A stretch of DNA of 64,000 nucleotides from Dissulfurispira thermophila (GTDB lineage Bacteria > Nitrospirota > Thermodesulfovibrionia > Thermodesulfovibrionales > Dissulfurispiraceae), in NCBI RefSeq assembly GCF_014701235.1, contig NZ_AP022873.1, positions 930,001 to 994,000 of the forward strand, in the 5' to 3' direction. Positions 8,211 to 17,177 of the stretch are shown piece after piece. The notes below the pieces were generated by a model. It was not told the origin of the DNA, searched no databases, and worked only from the letters and a program-made list of their open reading frames with translations. The stretch's first letter is position 1. Every line of letters starts with the position of its first letter. A program made the translations under genes and the position numbers.

Positions 8211-8885
8211 ATGAGGAATAAGTTTAAAATAATTTCTTTAATTGTGTGGATAATATGCCTGTTTTTATCCTATATAATGGCTTATGCTGCTGGGGTTTCA
8301 GGCACTAAACACGACCTCACTACACCAACGACAACAGACCCCTGTATATTCTGCCATACATTCCGTAACCCTGCTCCGGGCATCAGTCCTGCATGGAACA
8401 GGAATATATCAAACCTCAGCGCCTTTACAATGTACACGAGCCCAACAATGAAGACAACTCCAAGCATGCAGCCAGGTCCTTATTCTCTTGCCTGTCTGAC
8501 CTGTCATGATGATGTGGGTGCATCAAGTGCTGTGAACTATACAGATACGCATACATTGAGGACAGATGTGAACTCAAGTTCCCCTTCGGTATCTAATTGC
8601 AGTAAGTGTCATGCGGGAGGAAGCGGGCCATCAGGTCTCAATCCACATTTTACAATTGGACCTGATTTGAGGGACGACCATCCGGTCTCAATGCCATATC
8701 CTACAAATTTATCAGAATTTTTTAATATTCCTCCTGACGTTATGAATGGATGGGCCGATGTGAAGCTCTATAATGGTAAGGTTGAATGCGGCTCATGCCA
8801 TGACCCGCATGATACAACAAAGGGCATGTTCCTGAGAAAATCAAATACTGGAAGTGCATTGTGCACAACATGCCATAGAAAATAA
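8211..8885 (+). CDS. Pentaheme c-type cytochrome (paralogue 1)
   Basis: A 224-residue exported protein with a signal peptide (residues 7-27, cleavage near AYAAG) and five CXXCH sites: CIFCH, CLTCH, CSKCH, CGSCH and CTTCH. It aligns along its whole length with the gene at 9152 ('FTMYTSPTM', 'CLTCHDD', 'DDHPVSM', 'CHDPHD', 'FLRKSN'). It is probably a periplasmic or outer-membrane electron carrier. The ATG has no obvious Shine-Dalgarno. The sigma-54-like element 80 bases upstream is the likely control point. Confidence 0.85.
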   Translation: MRNKFKIISLIVWIICLFLSYIMAYAAGVSGTKHDLTTPTTTDPCIFCHTFRNPAPGISPAWNRNISNLSAFTMYTSPTMKTTPSMQPGPYSLACLTCHDDVGASSAVNYTDTHTLRTDVNSSSPSVSNCSKCHAGGSGPSGLNPHFTIGPDLRDDHPVSMPYPTNLSEFFNIPPDVMNGWADVKLYNGKVECGSCHDPHDTTKGMFLRKSNTGSALCTTCHRK

Positions 8886-8940
8886 TTCTGTTAAATTTCC
8901 CCCACCTCGTGAGTAAAATTTCGCAGCGAGATCCTTACTC

Positions 8941-9068
8941 GTGTCATTCTGGGTGTTAACAAAAAATTTTGACACATCGCTCATGGCAGTTCACATGGCG
9001 AAGTAATCTCTTGATTTTCCTTGTTTTTTTTTGAGATTACTTCGTCGCTACTGTTCCTCACAATGACA
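8941..9068. repeat. REP-like repeat, second copy, with 12-bp perfect inverted core
   Basis: It begins GTGTCATTCTGGG and ends CACAATGACATT, like 6348-6450. The core CGAAGTAATCTC (8999-9010) is the exact reverse complement of GAGATTACTTCG (9033-9044). It occupies most of the 265-base gap between the two pentaheme genes, upstream of the second sigma-54 element. Confidence 0.7.
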
Positions 9069-9108
9069 TTAAAAAACCTCTTGTTATTGAACAGCTTTAC
9101 CCTTTGTT

Positions 9109-9125
9109 TTGGAATGATTTTTGCT
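9109..9125 (+). promoter_or_regulatory. Sigma-54-type promoter upstream of pentaheme cytochrome 2
   Basis: TTGGAATGATTTTTGCT has the same GG/GC spacing and almost the same bases as 8116-8132. The -12 element ends 26 bases before ATG 9152, leaving just enough leader for the GAGGAGGG ribosome binding site. Confidence 0.6.
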
Positions 9126-9151
9126 AACAATTAGGATTTAGAGGAGGGACA

Positions 9152-9847
9152 ATGGTGGTCAAAGGGAAAACGATAACTTTACTTTCGATATTCTTAATGT
9201 TACTCATAATAGCTGTGGCTGCATATGGAGCAACTGTTGTAGGCTCAAAGCATGACCTCAGCACTACAACTACGCCTGAGCCATGTGCATTCTGCCATAC
9301 TCCGCATTTTGCAAACGCTACTAACACTGCTGCTCCACTATGGAATAGAAATATTACGAATATAAATGCCTTTACAATGTATACGAGCCCAACAATGAAT
9401 ACTTCTGTTCCTTCGCATCCGAATCCTATCTCGATATCATGTCTGACCTGTCATGATGATGCTGGTGCATCCAGTGCGGTAAACGCTTCTGATACTCATG
9501 ACTTAAGAAATGCCCCTGGTCCCGGTGGAATACCAGATACATCATCTTATCCAAATTGTAATAAATGCCACACATGGGGTGGCGGTGGAGGAGGTACATC
9601 TGCCTATTTCCCGATAGGTCCTAATCTTAGTGATGACCATCCAATCTCCATGACATATCCAACTACAGCGCAGGATCCTGCTTTTAATATACCGCCTGAC
9701 CTGCAGAATGGATGGAGCGATGTGAAATTATTCGGTGGTAAGGTTGAATGCGCATCTTGTCATGACCCTCATGATTCTACAAGAGGGTCTTTCCTCAGGA
9801 AATCCAATTCAGGAAGTGCTTTGTGTCTTACATGTCATAAAAAGTGA
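9152..9847 (+). CDS. Pentaheme c-type cytochrome (paralogue 2)
   Basis: A 231-residue exported cytochrome with a signal peptide (residues 8-26) and five CXXCH sites: CAFCH, CLTCH, CNKCH, CASCH and CLTCH. It is a close paralogue of the 8211 gene, so the two arose by tandem duplication. The first site is CAFCHTPH, which keeps the extra histidine that paralogue 1 has lost (CIFCHTFR); the distal ligand of heme 1 may differ. Its stop overlaps the upstream GTG of the receiver gene, so the two are likely cotranscribed. Confidence 0.86.
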   Translation: MVVKGKTITLLSIFLMLLIIAVAAYGATVVGSKHDLSTTTTPEPCAFCHTPHFANATNTAAPLWNRNITNINAFTMYTSPTMNTSVPSHPNPISISCLTCHDDAGASSAVNASDTHDLRNAPGPGGIPDTSSYPNCNKCHTWGGGGGGTSAYFPIGPNLSDDHPISMTYPTTAQDPAFNIPPDLQNGWSDVKLFGGKVECASCHDPHDSTRGSFLRKSNSGSALCLTCHKK

Positions 9848-9855
9848 GAAATAAA

Positions 9856-10224
9856 ATGAAAATATTGGTTGTAGATGATGAAGAACTCATATGCTGGTCG
9901 CTGAAAAGGACATTTGAAAAGCACGCAGGCCATTCTGTCTGTTGTGTTTATACAGGTAATGAGGCAATGCAGAAGATTATGGAAAACCAGTATGATATTA
10001 TAATCACTGACCTTAAACTACCTGATGTGAATGGCAACGAGCTTGTAAAAAAGATTAAAGAACTTGGTATAGATACCCCTGTGATTGTAATTTCTTCTTA
10101 TCTCTCTGATAATGTGCTGGGTGAAATGATGAGACAGGGAATTGTACGGTGTATAAACAAACCATTCCAGATAGAAGATATTCTAAACGATGTAGAGCAT
10201 CTCACACCTGCGATTAAGGCTTGA
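9856..10224 (+). CDS. Single-domain response regulator (receiver only)
   Basis: A CheY-like receiver with acidic pocket D7/D8 (LVVDDEE), phosphoacceptor D52 (IITDLKLPD) and Lys102 (NKPF). The usual Thr/Ser switch is a Ser (VISS). It ends after the receiver fold, with no DNA-binding or ATPase domain. ATG 9856 is preferred over GTG 9844 because it begins exactly at the receiver strand (MKILVVDDEE). It sits directly after the sigma-54-controlled pentaheme gene, but having no output domain it cannot itself be the sigma-54 activator. The histidine kinase is not in the window. Confidence 0.85.
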   Translation: MKILVVDDEELICWSLKRTFEKHAGHSVCCVYTGNEAMQKIMENQYDIIITDLKLPDVNGNELVKKIKELGIDTPVIVISSYLSDNVLGEMMRQGIVRCINKPFQIEDILNDVEHLTPAIKA

Positions 10225-10254
10225 TGGTATTACCTTTGCCCATGTCTGTTTTTC

Positions 10255-11472
10255 TTATGTGCATGTTTCTTTTTTAAGGTGATGAATGCAATAAAGCCTA
10301 ACTATATCAGTTACCTTTTTAATAGGTGTATTTGTTTTTTTTGCAATGACTTTTAAATCCTCATACTCAGGAGAAATATTAATTTCATCACTTTTCAGGG
10401 ATGATACTTTCATTCTAACAACCCCATATTTTGTCTTAATTTTTTTAATTTCTCTGTTCAGGGTCATTCTGCATGTCTTGTAAAATCGTATGCCTATTGT
10501 TGTTGTTTCCTGAAATAGTATATTTGACAACTTTTCGACATTGCTTTCTTCTGATATAACTGTGAGTTTTATAGCAGGTCTGCCTTTTTTCATAATGATA
10601 TTTTCTAAAAATACATCCAATGCCCCTGCCTCAAAGAGCCTATCCATAACATATTCGTAAAACTGTGGATTCATATCATCGATATTTGTTTCTATGACTG
10701 TTACAAAGTCTTTGCATTTATCTGCATTTATCTTTTTGCCAATCAGTATTCTCAAGGTATTGGGCATATTTGGAATATCTTTGTTTCCAGCGCCATATCC
10801 GATTTTTTCAGCAGCTATTTTAAAATTGCTGTAGGGATCTGCATTTATGCCTGATATAATAGCAGCTCCTGTGGGTGTTGTAAGTTCAAATGGAATTTCT
10901 GACAGATAAACAGGGTAACCCTTGAGGAGTTCTGTAGTAGCGGGCGCTGGCACAGGCAGGATGCCGTGTTCTGTTTTTATACTGCCGCTTCCAAGATTTA
11001 TTGATGAAACATATATTTTCTCTATTCCAAGGATATCAAGACCTATCAATGTCCCGAATATATCCACAAGGCAATCAATGCCACCAAGTTCATGGAGATG
11101 TATTTTGTCAAATGACTCACCGTGAACCCTTGCCTCTGCCTCGAAGAGTTTTTTAAAGATATGCAATCCTTTTTGCTTTATCCTGTCAGACAGGGTTGAT
11201 GCTTCAATAATCCTTTTTATATCTTTCCATTTTTTACCTTCAGCCTTTAGCCTTTTGCCTTTTGCCTTTATTATCACATCTACCTTTGTTGCAGAAATGC
11301 CGCTCTTTGAAACCCTTTGCGATGTGAGACTGTAATTTTGAATAGGGAGTTTTTTCAATTCTTTTTTGATGCTTGATAAATTTATCCCAGCATCTACAAG
11401 TGCACCGAGGCACATATCACCGCTTATCCCTGAGAAACAGTCGAGATAGGCTATTTTTTCATGTTTCAGCAC
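10255..11472 (-). CDS. larC: LarC-type nickel insertion protein (nickel-pincer cofactor)
   Basis: The LarC family inserts nickel into the pincer nucleotide cofactor of lactate racemase-type enzymes. Family marks are the N-terminal 'AYLDCFSGISGDMCLGALVDAG', then 'KIHLHELGGIDCLVDI', 'PVPAPATTELLKG', and 'ELTTPTGAAI'. The His-rich linker often seen before the 'KDI..II' helix is replaced by KAKGKRLKAEGKK, encoded by tandem CCTTTTGCC words (11229-11275). No larA, larB or larE is visible in the window. It is convergent with the receiver gene, 30 bases apart. Confidence 0.85.
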   Translation of the reverse strand: MLKHEKIAYLDCFSGISGDMCLGALVDAGINLSSIKKELKKLPIQNYSLTSQRVSKSGISATKVDVIIKAKGKRLKAEGKKWKDIKRIIEASTLSDRIKQKGLHIFKKLFEAEARVHGESFDKIHLHELGGIDCLVDIFGTLIGLDILGIEKIYVSSINLGSGSIKTEHGILPVPAPATTELLKGYPVYLSEIPFELTTPTGAAIISGINADPYSNFKIAAEKIGYGAGNKDIPNMPNTLRILIGKKINADKCKDFVTVIETNIDDMNPQFYEYVMDRLFEAGALDVFLENIIMKKGRPAIKLTVISEESNVEKLSNILFQETTTIGIRFYKTCRMTLNREIKKIKTKYGVVRMKVSSLKSDEINISPEYEDLKVIAKKTNTPIKKVTDIVRLYCIHHLKKETCT

Positions 11473-11586
11473 AAGAGTATTTTACACTTTTGATAATATT
11501 GCTGAAAAGACTTTTGTTTGTTGAGTTCATGAAATTTATTGGGTTATACTTTTAAATCAAATACTGACACATAATCGGAGGATATT

Positions 11587-12129
11587 ATGAAGATTGTTTC
11601 TGAGCATAAGATTAATAATAAAGTCCTGAGACTTGTTCTTGGAGACATCACAGAACGGGATGTGGATGCAATTGTGAATGCTGCAAACTCACATCTTCAG
11701 CACGGAGGCGGTGTTGCAGGTGCTATTGTTAGAAGGGGTGGACAGGTCATACAGGAAGAGAGTGATAAAATAGGCTTTGTTCCTGTAGGTAATGCAGCTA
11801 TTACCACTGCAGGGAAACTGCCTTCGAGATTTGTTATCCACGCAGTTGGACCAAGAATGGGGGAAGGCGATGAGGACAATAAATTGAAAAATGCAGTAAT
11901 AAATAGTCTGAAACTTGCGTCAGAAAAGGGTCTAAAAAGCATATCCATGCCTGCTATAAGTTCAGGTATATTTGGATTTCCAAAGGATAGATGCGCAAGA
12001 ATACTTGTAAATGAAGCAAAGAGATTTCTTGAAGAAAATCCAACTGTTTCCCTTGAAACAGTCGAATTCTGCATCTTTGATGACCTTACACTTGGCTATT
12101 TTAAACAGGAATTTGATAAACTAACTTGA
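11587..12129 (+). CDS. Macro-domain protein (ADP-ribose / O-acetyl-ADP-ribose hydrolase type)
   Basis: A 180-residue single macro domain. The ligand loops are clear: 'GDITERDVDAIVNAANSHL', the glycine loop 'HGGGVAGAI', and 'SSGIFGFP' near residue 130. Relatives remove ADP-ribose or hydrolyse O-acetyl-ADP-ribose in the cytoplasm. AATCGGAGG lies 7 bases before the ATG. A terminator and a tRNA follow. It is divergent from larC, with 114 bases between. Confidence 0.85.
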   Translation: MKIVSEHKINNKVLRLVLGDITERDVDAIVNAANSHLQHGGGVAGAIVRRGGQVIQEESDKIGFVPVGNAAITTAGKLPSRFVIHAVGPRMGEGDEDNKLKNAVINSLKLASEKGLKSISMPAISSGIFGFPKDRCARILVNEAKRFLEENPTVSLETVEFCIFDDLTLGYFKQEFDKLT

Positions 12130-12137
12130 GGCTTTTA

Positions 12138-12160
12138 GGGGGGATGAAATCCCCCTTTTA
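12138..12160 (+). terminator. Rho-independent terminator after the macro-domain gene
   Basis: GGGGGAT-GAA-ATCCCCC (12139-12155) followed by TTTTA; 9 bases after the stop codon. Confidence 0.85.
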
Positions 12161-12164
12161 TTCA

Positions 12165-12236
12165 GCCGGGATAGCACAGTGGTAGTGCAGCTGATTCGTA
12201 ATCAGCAGGTCGAGGGTTCGAATCCCTTTCCCGGCT
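12165..12236 (+). tRNA. tRNA-Thr (anticodon CGT)
   Basis: A full cloverleaf can be folded by eye. The acceptor is GCCGGGA/TCCCGGC, the D arm GCAC...GTGC, the anticodon arm GCTGA-TTCGTAA-TCAGC with anticodon CGT, and the T arm GAGGG-TTCGAAT-CCCTT. The discriminator is T. No CCA is encoded; the gene is followed by a run of T. Confidence 0.93.
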
Positions 12237-12269
12237 TTTTGTTTTTTTTAATCATCTTAAACTTTTTTT

Positions 12270-12310
12270 GGTAATTTTCCCTTGACTTTTTAATCAATTA
12301 AGTAATAATA
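12270..12310 (+). promoter_or_regulatory. Promoter with shared box GTAATTTTCCC next to -35, for the caspase operon
   Basis: GGTAATTTTCCC (12270-12281) runs straight into -35 TTGACT (12282-12287), with AT-rich -10-like bases (ATAATA) about 17 bases on. Related boxes precede -35 elements at 36553, 39119, 49283 and 52106. It is the only good promoter seen ahead of the long gene run 12352-32206. Confidence 0.5.
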
Positions 12311-12351
12311 AAGCTATAAAATTATTTTGTAAAACTTCTGGAGGTTTTGAT

Positions 12352-13401
12352 ATGAAGCGATTGGCTTTTATTATGATTATGTTTATATCTCTTTTTATAT
12401 TTTATTCCTACAGTGAAGGCGATGTTGTTGGAAAGTTATCAGATATGAGCGGAAGGGTTTTATTCAAAGAAAAAAGTATTGCTACATACCAAAAGGCTGA
12501 AAAAGGTATGACATTAAAGAAGGGTTTTTGGATAAAGACAGGCACTGATGGTTGGGCTGTTTTACAGTTGTCAGATAACAGCAGATTGACACTGGCGAAT
12601 AATACAGAGTTGGAGATAACAGAGTTTCTTGTAAGTAAAGGGAAAAAGGACGGTGTGTTTAGTGTAATGCATGGTAAACTCCGAGCATCTATCACAAGGC
12701 TTGCAGGAGAAAATGTAAATTATAAGATTAAGAGCCCAACAGCAGTTGCCGGTATTAAAGGCACTGAGTTTATGATGATGACACAAGGGTTTGCGAATGT
12801 ATTTTTTGGAAATGAAGGACAGGTAGAGGTTTCAGGTGATGCAACTCCCTCAAAGCCACTTACAATTGATACAATGGTGCAAAATACAAGAAACTATACA
12901 CCAACAGACCCTGTGAAGGTAGAGCCTGACACACCTCTTTATGCTGCCAAAAAGGATTTTGAAGCTATTACTGAAGCTGTACCACCAAAGGACTGGGAGA
13001 TTTCAGGCAATCTGCCGAATATTATTGCAAGATGGAATATAAACTATGGGCACTATCTTGCAGATGCAGGCAGGTATGAAGAAGCACTGTATGTATTTCA
13101 GATAGCCCTTGACCTTACGAGCCTGCCTGAAATAAGGAGCGATGCAAGATTGGAAAGAGGTGCAGTGTATTCGAGATTTTTAAGAAATCCAGAGGCTGCA
13201 CTGGCAGAGTATCTATTAGTGATAGAAACATATCCTATAGTTCCACAAAGAGAGACAGCGCTTTACCTTGCAGGTATGACCTTATATGAGCTTGGCTTGA
13301 AAGAGCAAGCAAAGGAAAAACTCCTACAGTATAAGAAAGAATATCCGTCAGGGAAACATATCAGCAATGTGGAGACAATACTGGATATTTTAGATAAATA
13401 A
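12352..13401 (+). CDS. Exported FecR-domain protein with C-terminal TPR repeats
   Basis: Signal peptide at residues 3-20. FecR domain at about 25-165 ('GMTLKKGFWIKTGTDGWAVLQLSDNSRLTLANNTELEI', in pieces; 'AGIKGTEF'). TPR-like helices at about 225-345 ('NYGHYLADAGRYEEALYVFQIAL'). FecR domains are periplasmic and bind signals or partners; proteins like this often accompany CHASE2 cyclases. The gene starts behind GGAGG and opens the nearly 20-kb operon of caspase, cyclase, CHAT and serpin genes. It is 24 bases before the DUF4384 gene. Confidence 0.8.
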   Translation: MKRLAFIMIMFISLFIFYSYSEGDVVGKLSDMSGRVLFKEKSIATYQKAEKGMTLKKGFWIKTGTDGWAVLQLSDNSRLTLANNTELEITEFLVSKGKKDGVFSVMHGKLRASITRLAGENVNYKIKSPTAVAGIKGTEFMMMTQGFANVFFGNEGQVEVSGDATPSKPLTIDTMVQNTRNYTPTDPVKVEPDTPLYAAKKDFEAITEAVPPKDWEISGNLPNIIARWNINYGHYLADAGRYEEALYVFQIALDLTSLPEIRSDARLERGAVYSRFLRNPEAALAEYLLVIETYPIVPQRETALYLAGMTLYELGLKEQAKEKLLQYKKEYPSGKHISNVETILDILDK

Positions 13402-13425
13402 TTTTTAGTCTATGAAGGAGAAGGG

Positions 13426-14292
13426 ATGAAAATTTATCTTTTATCATTTTTTATCATTTTTACATCTTTTGTTAATGTTGCTTATTCTGCCCAATCCACT
13501 ATCACTGAATCCGAAGGCTATGCATGCATGGGAGAGGATAGGACAAAGAGACAGACAGAAGAGACAGCCTTTCAGGATGCAAAAAGAAAGGCTGTTGAGC
13601 AGGTCAGCACCTACATACAGTCCGAGACACAGGTTAAGGATTTTGAGTTACAGAAGGATATTGTAAATGCTTATACTAATGCAAAGGTAAGGATAATAGA
13701 GTCTCATGCAAAATGGGATAATGAGCCTCCGAGGATAGGGGATTGCTATAAGATCAAGATAAAGGCAGAGGTCATACCTAATGAAGATACAATGAAAAAG
13801 ATATCCCAGTCAAAAGAATTTGATGACCCATCTGCACCACTTAAGGTTCAAGTCTGGACAGATAAAAAGGAGTATGAGAGCGGAGAGAAGGTAAAGATAT
13901 ATATCAAAGGAAACAAGCCTTTTTATGCCATTGTTCTGTATAATGATGCCAAGGGGGAATTACTGCAATTGCTGCCAAATCCTTATAGAAAAGACAATTA
14001 TTTCAATGGTGGTGTAGTTTATGAAATCCCTTCAGGAAATGACCGATTTGAATTGGAGGTCAGCCCTCCATTTGGTGAAGAAAAGGTTTTTGTTTATGCA
14101 GCTACATCAGCACTTGGAGATATAAATGTAGAGGATATAGGAGGGGTATATCAAGTAAAAACAAGGCATGCTGATATAGGAGATAGGACAAGGGGTATTA
14201 AGTTGAAAGAAAAAACATCGAATAAGGGTATGACTGCGTCAGAGTTTTTCGAGGGAGTGGTGGTATTGAAAACAGGAGGATATAAAAAATGA
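13426..14292 (+). CDS. Exported DUF4384 protein with LPP20/FlgT-like N-terminal domain
   Basis: Signal peptide at residues 3-21. Residues about 25-125 ('GYACMGEDRTKRQTEETAFQDAKRKAVEQV') resemble the LPP20/FlgT N-terminal fold. Residues about 140-240 are a DUF4384 beta domain ('SGEKVKIYIKGNKPFYAIVLYND', in part; 'LLQLLPNPYRKDNYF'). DUF4384 is repeatedly found beside caspase-like proteases. It overlaps the WD40-caspase gene by 4 bases. A second protein of this plan lies at 43070. Confidence 0.78.
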   Translation: MKIYLLSFFIIFTSFVNVAYSAQSTITESEGYACMGEDRTKRQTEETAFQDAKRKAVEQVSTYIQSETQVKDFELQKDIVNAYTNAKVRIIESHAKWDNEPPRIGDCYKIKIKAEVIPNEDTMKKISQSKEFDDPSAPLKVQVWTDKKEYESGEKVKIYIKGNKPFYAIVLYNDAKGELLQLLPNPYRKDNYFNGGVVYEIPSGNDRFELEVSPPFGEEKVFVYAATSALGDINVEDIGGVYQVKTRHADIGDRTRGIKLKEKTSNKGMTASEFFEGVVVLKTGGYKK

Positions 14293-17177
14293 GCAACTTA
14301 AGATGTTTAATGAAAAGGGCATGTTATCTATCTGTAATGATTTTTGTTCTGTTTTACAATTGGGTTTATGCAGGAGAGCCTCCATCAGAGCCGATCTTAA
14401 GGATTGAGACAGAGATGCATACTGCAATGATTGGAAGAATCAGCATAGATAGGGATGAGAGATTCCTTGTAACTGGCTCAGATGACAAGACCATCAGGTT
14501 ATGGGAATTAAGGACTGGAAAGCTTCTTAAGACACTAAGACCACCAATAGATGAGGGCAATGAAGGCAAGATCTATGCAGTAGCCATATCCCCTGATGGA
14601 AGGTATATTGCAGGAGGTGGATCGACAGGATATGAATGGGACAAAACTGAATCTATCTACATCTTTGATAGGGAAAGAGGTGCCCTCATAAAGAGGATAG
14701 ACGGTCTGCCAGAAGTAATACTTCATCTTTCCTTTTCAAAGGATGGCAGGTTCCTTATTGCAGGGCTTGGGGGCAATAATGGCATAAGGATTTATTCTAC
14801 GAAGGACTATTCACTCATAAAGGAGGATAAAGACTATGGAGATAGTGTCAATGGCTTTGACCTTAGTAGTGATAGAAGGCTTGTGGTAAGCTCCCTTGAT
14901 GGTTACATAAGGCTTTATGATAAAGAGTTTAATCTAATAAAAAAAGAGAAGGCACCAGGTGGAAAACGACCTTATCACATATCTTTTTCTCCTGATGGCT
15001 CAAAGATAGCAGTAGGATATGAGGATACACCAGATGTTGACATTATCTCAGGCTATGACCTTAAGAGCCTCTACAAAGCAGATACATCAGGGTTTTCTAA
15101 ATGTGATTTTGGCAGTGTCACATGGTCTTATGATGGGATGTTTTTGTATGCTGGTGGAAGATGCCAAAAGCTATTTGATGGCAAACCGAAAGATATCATC
15201 CGTCGTTGGGGTAATGGTGGTAAAGGTGGTTTTATTGATATACCTGTGGCAGAAAATACCATCATGCACATCCTTCCACTTAAGGGCAATGGAGTTGCCT
15301 TTGCCTCTGGTGAGCCATCCTTTGGTATAGTTGATGGAGTTGGAAGGATCAGCCTTTATAAAGGAAATGCAATAGCTGACTTAAGGGATCAATGGGAAAA
15401 ATTCCTTTTATCCTATGATGGCTCTACTGTGAGATTTGGCTATGAGGTATTGGGTAATTCCCCAGCAGTCTTTGATGCAGAAAAAAGGGAGCTTAAGATA
15501 GGTGAAAAAACCTCTTTAAGGCTTTTACCACCAATCTTTAAGACAGAAGGGATAAATGTAACAGACTGGAAGAGCAATTACAATCCCAGACTCAATGGAA
15601 AGCCTATTAAACTTGAGCAGTATGAAATTTCAAGAAGCCTTGCCATATCACCTGATGGGAAGAGGTTTGTATTAGGCACAGGGTGGCTTTTAAGATGTTT
15701 TGATAAAGATGGCAATGAGCTATGGAATGTCCCGGCACCCGGCACTGTTTGGGATGTAAATATCTCTGGAAATGGAAGGGTAGTGGTTGCTGGACTTGCT
15801 GATGGCACAATAAGGTGGTTTAGGATGGAGGATGGAAAGGAACTCCTTGCCCTATTTCCGCACAAAGACAAAAGACGCTGGGTCTTATGGACACCAAAGG
15901 GCTACTATGATGCAAGCCCAGGTGGAGAAGAGCTCATTGGCTGGCACATAAACAATGGAAAGGATAGCTCTGCAGACTTCTATCCTGTGGGAAGGTTCAG
16001 GGATAGGTTTTATAGACCAGACATAATTGCAAAGCTCTTTACAACCTATGATGAGGAAAGAGCTATTGCCCTTGCCAATGAAGAATCTGGAAGAAAGAGG
16101 GTAGAGACCTCCATAAAAGACATTCTTCCACCAGTAATCACCATCCTTTCACCAGCAGACGGTACAAGCATATCAAAGAAAGAGCTCACAGTAAGATACT
16201 CCCTCAGAAATCCATCAGGAGAGCCAGTAACAGCAATAAAGGTCCTGATTGATGGAAGACCAGTATCAGGGCAGAGGGGACTTATAATCAAACCAAAGGG
16301 TGAAGAGGTTGGAAAGCTTAATATTACAGTTCCAGAGAGGGACTTTGAACTTAGCCTCATTGCAGAGAATAAATACTCAGCAAGTGTCCCAGCAACTGTA
16401 AGGCTTTTCTGGCGGGGAAAGAAGGAAGAATTCATTGTAAAGCCAAAGCTATATATCCTTGCCATAGGGATAAGCAGATACAAGGATGAACACTTAAGGC
16501 TACAGTTTGCCCATAAGGATGCAGAGGATTTTGTAAAAACAATGAAGAAACAGAAAGGGAAACTCTATGAAGATGTAGTTGTCAAACTCCTTACAGATGA
16601 AAGGGCAACAAAGGATGAGATCCTTGATGGACTTGACTGGCTACAGAAAGAGACAACCCACAAGGATTTGGCAATGCTTTTTATAGCAGGGCATGGGATA
16701 AATGACACTGCAGGGATATATTACTTCCTTCCCCAGAATGCAGACATTGAAAAGTTAAAAAGGACAGCAATAGCCTTTTCAGACATAAAAAACACAGTCT
16801 CATCCCTTGCAGGCAAGGTAGTTATGTTTGCTGACACCTGCCATTCTGGAAATGTAATGGGCAAAAGGGCAGTGACAGACATAACAGGAGTGATAAATGA
16901 ACTTGCCAGTGCAGAAAACGGAGTTGTTGTATTTGCCTCATCCACTGGAAGGCAGTATTCCCTTGAAGACCCTGAGTGGAGAAACGGTGCATTCACCAAA
17001 GCAGTTGTGGAAGGCATACAGGGAAAGGCAGACCTTCTGGGCAAGGGCAAGATAACAGTAAACATGCTTGATGCCTTCATCGCAGAGCGAGTAAAGGAGC
17101 TCACAAAGGGCAGGCAAACACCAGTTACCACAAAACCCGTAACAGTGCCAGATTTCCCCGTGGCTGTCAGAAAGTAA
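14289..17177 (+). CDS. Exported WD40-repeat caspase-like protease (C14), copy A
   Basis: A 962-residue protein: signal peptide (about 10-28), a WD40 propeller (about 35-540; 'LVTGSDDKTIRLWE', 'AISPDGRYIAGGG', 'SLDGYIRLYD'), a beta-sandwich linker ('PPVITILSPADG'), then a caspase-like domain at about 720-960. The catalytic dyad is His802 (FIAGHG) and Cys851 (ADTCHSG). The propeller is the likely sensor and the C14 domain the effector, working outside the cytoplasm. It overlaps its neighbours by 4 bases (upstream) and 1 base (downstream). About 1.8 kb encoding residues 318-928 is identical to copy B (22765). Its protein target is unknown. Confidence 0.88.
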   Translation: MSNLRCLMKRACYLSVMIFVLFYNWVYAGEPPSEPILRIETEMHTAMIGRISIDRDERFLVTGSDDKTIRLWELRTGKLLKTLRPPIDEGNEGKIYAVAISPDGRYIAGGGSTGYEWDKTESIYIFDRERGALIKRIDGLPEVILHLSFSKDGRFLIAGLGGNNGIRIYSTKDYSLIKEDKDYGDSVNGFDLSSDRRLVVSSLDGYIRLYDKEFNLIKKEKAPGGKRPYHISFSPDGSKIAVGYEDTPDVDIISGYDLKSLYKADTSGFSKCDFGSVTWSYDGMFLYAGGRCQKLFDGKPKDIIRRWGNGGKGGFIDIPVAENTIMHILPLKGNGVAFASGEPSFGIVDGVGRISLYKGNAIADLRDQWEKFLLSYDGSTVRFGYEVLGNSPAVFDAEKRELKIGEKTSLRLLPPIFKTEGINVTDWKSNYNPRLNGKPIKLEQYEISRSLAISPDGKRFVLGTGWLLRCFDKDGNELWNVPAPGTVWDVNISGNGRVVVAGLADGTIRWFRMEDGKELLALFPHKDKRRWVLWTPKGYYDASPGGEELIGWHINNGKDSSADFYPVGRFRDRFYRPDIIAKLFTTYDEERAIALANEESGRKRVETSIKDILPPVITILSPADGTSISKKELTVRYSLRNPSGEPVTAIKVLIDGRPVSGQRGLIIKPKGEEVGKLNITVPERDFELSLIAENKYSASVPATVRLFWRGKKEEFIVKPKLYILAIGISRYKDEHLRLQFAHKDAEDFVKTMKKQKGKLYEDVVVKLLTDERATKDEILDGLDWLQKETTHKDLAMLFIAGHGINDTAGIYYFLPQNADIEKLKRTAIAFSDIKNTVSSLAGKVVMFADTCHSGNVMGKRAVTDITGVINELASAENGVVVFASSTGRQYSLEDPEWRNGAFTKAVVEGIQGKADLLGKGKITVNMLDAFIAERVKELTKGRQTPVTTKPVTVPDFPVAVRK
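15240..17072. repeat. Long direct repeat (about 1.83 kb), copy A
   Basis: I find no base difference and no indel against 23695-25527 (constant offset 8455). It covers the last blades of the WD40 propeller, the linker and most of the caspase domain. The repeat ends at a G/A difference (17073/25528). Confidence 0.85.

Noticed and set aside
9844-9855. GTG 9844 as start of the receiver gene
   Set aside because: It adds four residues before the first strand of the fold; ATG 9856 gives the standard receiver N-terminus.
14289-15239. A diversity-generating retroelement as the cause of the WD40 differences
   Set aside because: Changes are not limited to adenines of a template, and there is no reverse transcriptase or template repeat in the window.
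15578-15871. Minus-strand open frames opposite the twin WD40-caspases, identical in both copies
   Set aside because: They are shadows of the coding strand; their identity only reflects the duplicated DNA. They have no ribosome sites or recognisable domains.
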